Source: Kiritimatiellota bacterium (GTDB lineage Bacteria; Verrucomicrobiota; Kiritimatiellia; JAAZAB01). From it: a stretch of 8,478 nucleotides of DNA. The DNA lies in assembly GCA_008636095.1 (NCBI GenBank), contig VSJD01000097.1, forward strand, positions 1 through 8,478. The letters are read 5' to 3'. Below the pieces are notes generated by a model that was not told the origin of the DNA, made no database searches, and saw only the letters and a program-made list of their open reading frames with translations. The position numbers and the translations under genes are program-made. Shown piece after piece: positions 6,990-8,478 of the stretch. Every line of letters begins with the position of its first letter. The first letter of the stretch is position 1.

Positions 6990-7994
6990 TTACCCGATCC
7001 GGGACAGCATTTCCTGAGTAACCTCATATTTCAGCGGCTGGTTTTTGGCGAAGGCTTCCACCTCATTGACTGCAAAAGTTCCCAGCCGCAAACGATTTTC
7101 CGCAATGGCGCCGGCTTCATGCGGAGTCAAGAGTACATTCGGCATTTTCAACAGGGGATGCCCTTTTGGCAGCGGCTCCGGTTCGGTAACATCCAGACAG
7201 GCAATAAACCGTTGCTTTTTTAATTCCTCAACCATTTCGTCCTGATGAATTATCGCACCGCGTGCCGTGTTGATAAACACCGCGCCATCCGGCAAAAGCG
7301 CAAAATGACGGCCACGAACCATATTCCTGGTTTCCTCGGTAGAAGGCGCATTTAAACTTATCACCCGGCATTGGCGGAATAAATCATCCAATGTCGGCAC
7401 AAGTTCAACGCCAAGCTCTTGCGCTTTTTGTTTTGAACAATATGGGTCATACAAAAAAATACGGCAGTCAAAGTTAAGCAGGAGTCTGATGAGATGCCGT
7501 CCCACGTGGCTGGCCCCGATAATGCCGATGTTCTGCTGGTAAATTTCAAACGGCTTGCCGAATACTTCCAAAGCATCTTTCCATTTACCTTCGCGAACTC
7601 CCTGCATTCCCCAAAAAGCGCGTTTGCAGGAGGTCAGGATAAGCCCCAGGCAGAATTCGGCCACGCCATAAGCAATGGCGGCTGCCGCGCTCGTAACCCT
7701 GACATTCTGTTTCCATAGCGCCTCGTTGACCAGTCCCTTGACTGAGCCGGCCGCGTGCGCCAGGAGCCGCAAGTGCGGATAATGCGCCATGATTTCGGCG
7801 TCGAAACAGACGTCTGTGCCCCAGGATGAAACAATGATCTCAGTATCGGAGGACTGTTTTAATAAAAATTCCTTGTCCACCTTTTCCGGCGCTTCCTCCG
7901 GATAAACCTTGCCCGAACGCGCCAATCTTTGATAATCAGGATTGCCGAGAATTTTAGGCCACATTTTTTTATCAATAGCGATTAAAATTTTCAT
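6990..7994 (-). CDS. D-isomer-specific 2-hydroxyacid dehydrogenase
   Basis: This 334-residue cytosolic protein belongs to the NAD(P)-dependent D-2-hydroxyacid dehydrogenase family (phosphoglycerate dehydrogenase, glyoxylate/hydroxypyruvate reductase relatives). It interconverts a 2-oxoacid and a D-2-hydroxyacid. The start giving MKILIAIDKK is preferred: GGAG lies 9 nt upstream, whereas the open frame's extension to 8171 overlaps the neighbouring gene and looks non-coding. The catalytic set is complete: Arg245 in NTARG, Glu271 in DVTEPEPLP and His292 in TPHEAG. The Rossmann loop reads GASHVG at 160-165, with serine in place of the middle glycine of GxGxxG. Asp183 after the second strand suggests NAD rather than NADP. 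No C-terminal ACT domain is present, which argues against a typical SerA. It lies 92 bp downstream of an MttB-family gene on the same strand and may share its transcript. The substrate cannot be read from the sequence. Confidence 0.92.
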   Translation of the reverse strand: MKILIAIDKKMWPKILGNPDYQRLARSGKVYPEEAPEKVDKEFLLKQSSDTEIIVSSWGTDVCFDAEIMAHYPHLRLLAHAAGSVKGLVNEALWKQNVRVTSAAAAIAYGVAEFCLGLILTSCKRAFWGMQGVREGKWKDALEVFGKPFEIYQQNIGIIGASHVGRHLIRLLLNFDCRIFLYDPYCSKQKAQELGVELVPTLDDLFRQCRVISLNAPSTEETRNMVRGRHFALLPDGAVFINTARGAIIHQDEMVEELKKQRFIACLDVTEPEPLPKGHPLLKMPNVLLTPHEAGAIAENRLRLGTFAVNEVEAFAKNQPLKYEVTQEMLSRIG

Positions 7995-8086
7995 TGCTCC
8001 GGTCTCCGTTAAAACAGAATTATTTTTTATGCAGGGATTTACCGATACTTTGCGACAGCCTTCAGCATGGCAAATTCGGAAAACAA

Positions 8087-8478
8087 TTATTTGATGTTTT
8101 CCTGGACAACACGATCGGCTTCGGTCACAAGCGCCTGGATCTGCCGGCGCTGATTTTCGGACAGTGGACACTGATTTTCAGCCGTCGCAAACCAATCGCG
8201 CGCCCGCTGGCGGGCCTTATCAATCATATCAGTCGGATTCTGAGCCCAAGCCAGCGGCGCGCGCTGATCAACAAAAGCAGGGAAAAATGATTCTTCCCTG
8301 AAAAAACGGGCCGTATGTTCCGTTTCCATACAATAAGCTCCGCGCGGCGCCATTTCAAGAATGGTTTCAAGCCCGATATGCTCATCATCCGTGGATACAT
8401 CCCGGAGCATGTGCCGGAAAAACAGCCCCATTTCATAATCCAGCATCAGTTGCACGGGACTGCCCACATCGCTGGCCG
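8087..8478 (-). CDS. MttB-family methylamine/betaine:corrinoid methyltransferase, C-terminal part (cut by window edge)
   Basis: The frame is open to the window end, so this is the last 130 or so residues of a larger protein; the GTG at 8467 is internal. The pattern SPVQLMLDYEMGLFFRHMLR, then a LETILEMAPRGAYCMETEHTARFFREESFFPAFVDQR segment (split here as LETILEMAPRGAYCMETEHT and ARFFREESFFPAFVDQR), then a helical tail rich in Arg and Gln, matches the C-terminus of the MttB superfamily. These TIM-barrel enzymes move a methyl group from a trimethylamine or quaternary amine to a Co(I) corrinoid protein. The site where archaeal MttB carries pyrrolysine lies outside the window, so it cannot be told whether this is a pyrrolysine enzyme or a non-pyrrolysine betaine/carnitine-type one; in bacteria the latter is more common. 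A corrinoid-protein gene would be expected upstream. The next gene downstream is a hydroxyacid dehydrogenase, 92 bp away. Confidence 0.82.
   Translation of the reverse strand, partial: ASDVGSPVQLMLDYEMGLFFRHMLRDVSTDDEHIGLETILEMAPRGAYCMETEHTARFFREESFFPAFVDQRAPLAWAQNPTDMIDKARQRARDWFATAENQCPLSENQRRQIQALVTEADRVVQENIK

Noticed and set aside
7995..8171. 59-residue N-terminal extension of the dehydrogenase
   Set aside because: It overlaps the end of the MttB-family gene in another frame, is rich in Cys and Arg unlike the family, and the internal ATG at 7994 has a good ribosome binding site and a canonical family N-terminus.
8087..8467. Complete 126-residue protein starting at GTG 8467
   Set aside because: The frame stays open to the window edge and the residues match the C-terminus of a much longer family, so the GTG is internal.

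Overview
The window reads as chromosomal DNA of a Gram-negative, free-living bacterium. The style of the large secreted protein (thermolysin-type peptidase followed by a jelly-roll-like module, two FN3-like modules and FG-GAP/VCBS-type calcium repeats), the MttB-family protein, and the GC-rich dispersed repeats between genes suggest a member of the PVC group, perhaps Kiritimatiellota or a relative such as Lentisphaerota. That placement is inference from protein style; no rRNA or other phylogenetic marker is present.

Layout, left to right. Positions 1-377 hold no gene I can support, only repeat-like intergenic sequence downstream of the first gene. On the minus strand, 378-4070 encodes a very large secreted M4 metallopeptidase. 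Positions 4071-4330 form a divergent promoter region, with a good sigma70-type promoter facing each way and a small palindrome between them. On the plus strand follow metY-type O-acetylhomoserine sulfhydrylase (4331-5647), a 191-bp intergenic stretch built of repeats (5648-5838), and purM (5839-6870). The convergent gap 6871-6989 is almost filled by three consecutive hairpins. On the minus strand, 6990-7994 encodes a D-2-hydroxyacid dehydrogenase. Upstream of it, and cut by the window edge, lies the C-terminal part of an MttB-family (trimethylamine/betaine:corrinoid) methyltransferase (8087-8478).

Functionally this is a mixture: an extracellular protein degrader, two housekeeping biosynthetic enzymes (sulfur amino acids and purines), and the start of a likely catabolic pair (methylated-amine methyltransferase plus hydroxyacid dehydrogenase, same strand, 92 bp apart). 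No phage, CRISPR, insertion sequence, tRNA or rRNA was recognised. The least explained parts are non-coding: the triple hairpin between purM and the dehydrogenase, the repeat mosaic between metY and purM, and the repeat-like tail of the peptidase gene. I did not find a convincing wholly new protein system.
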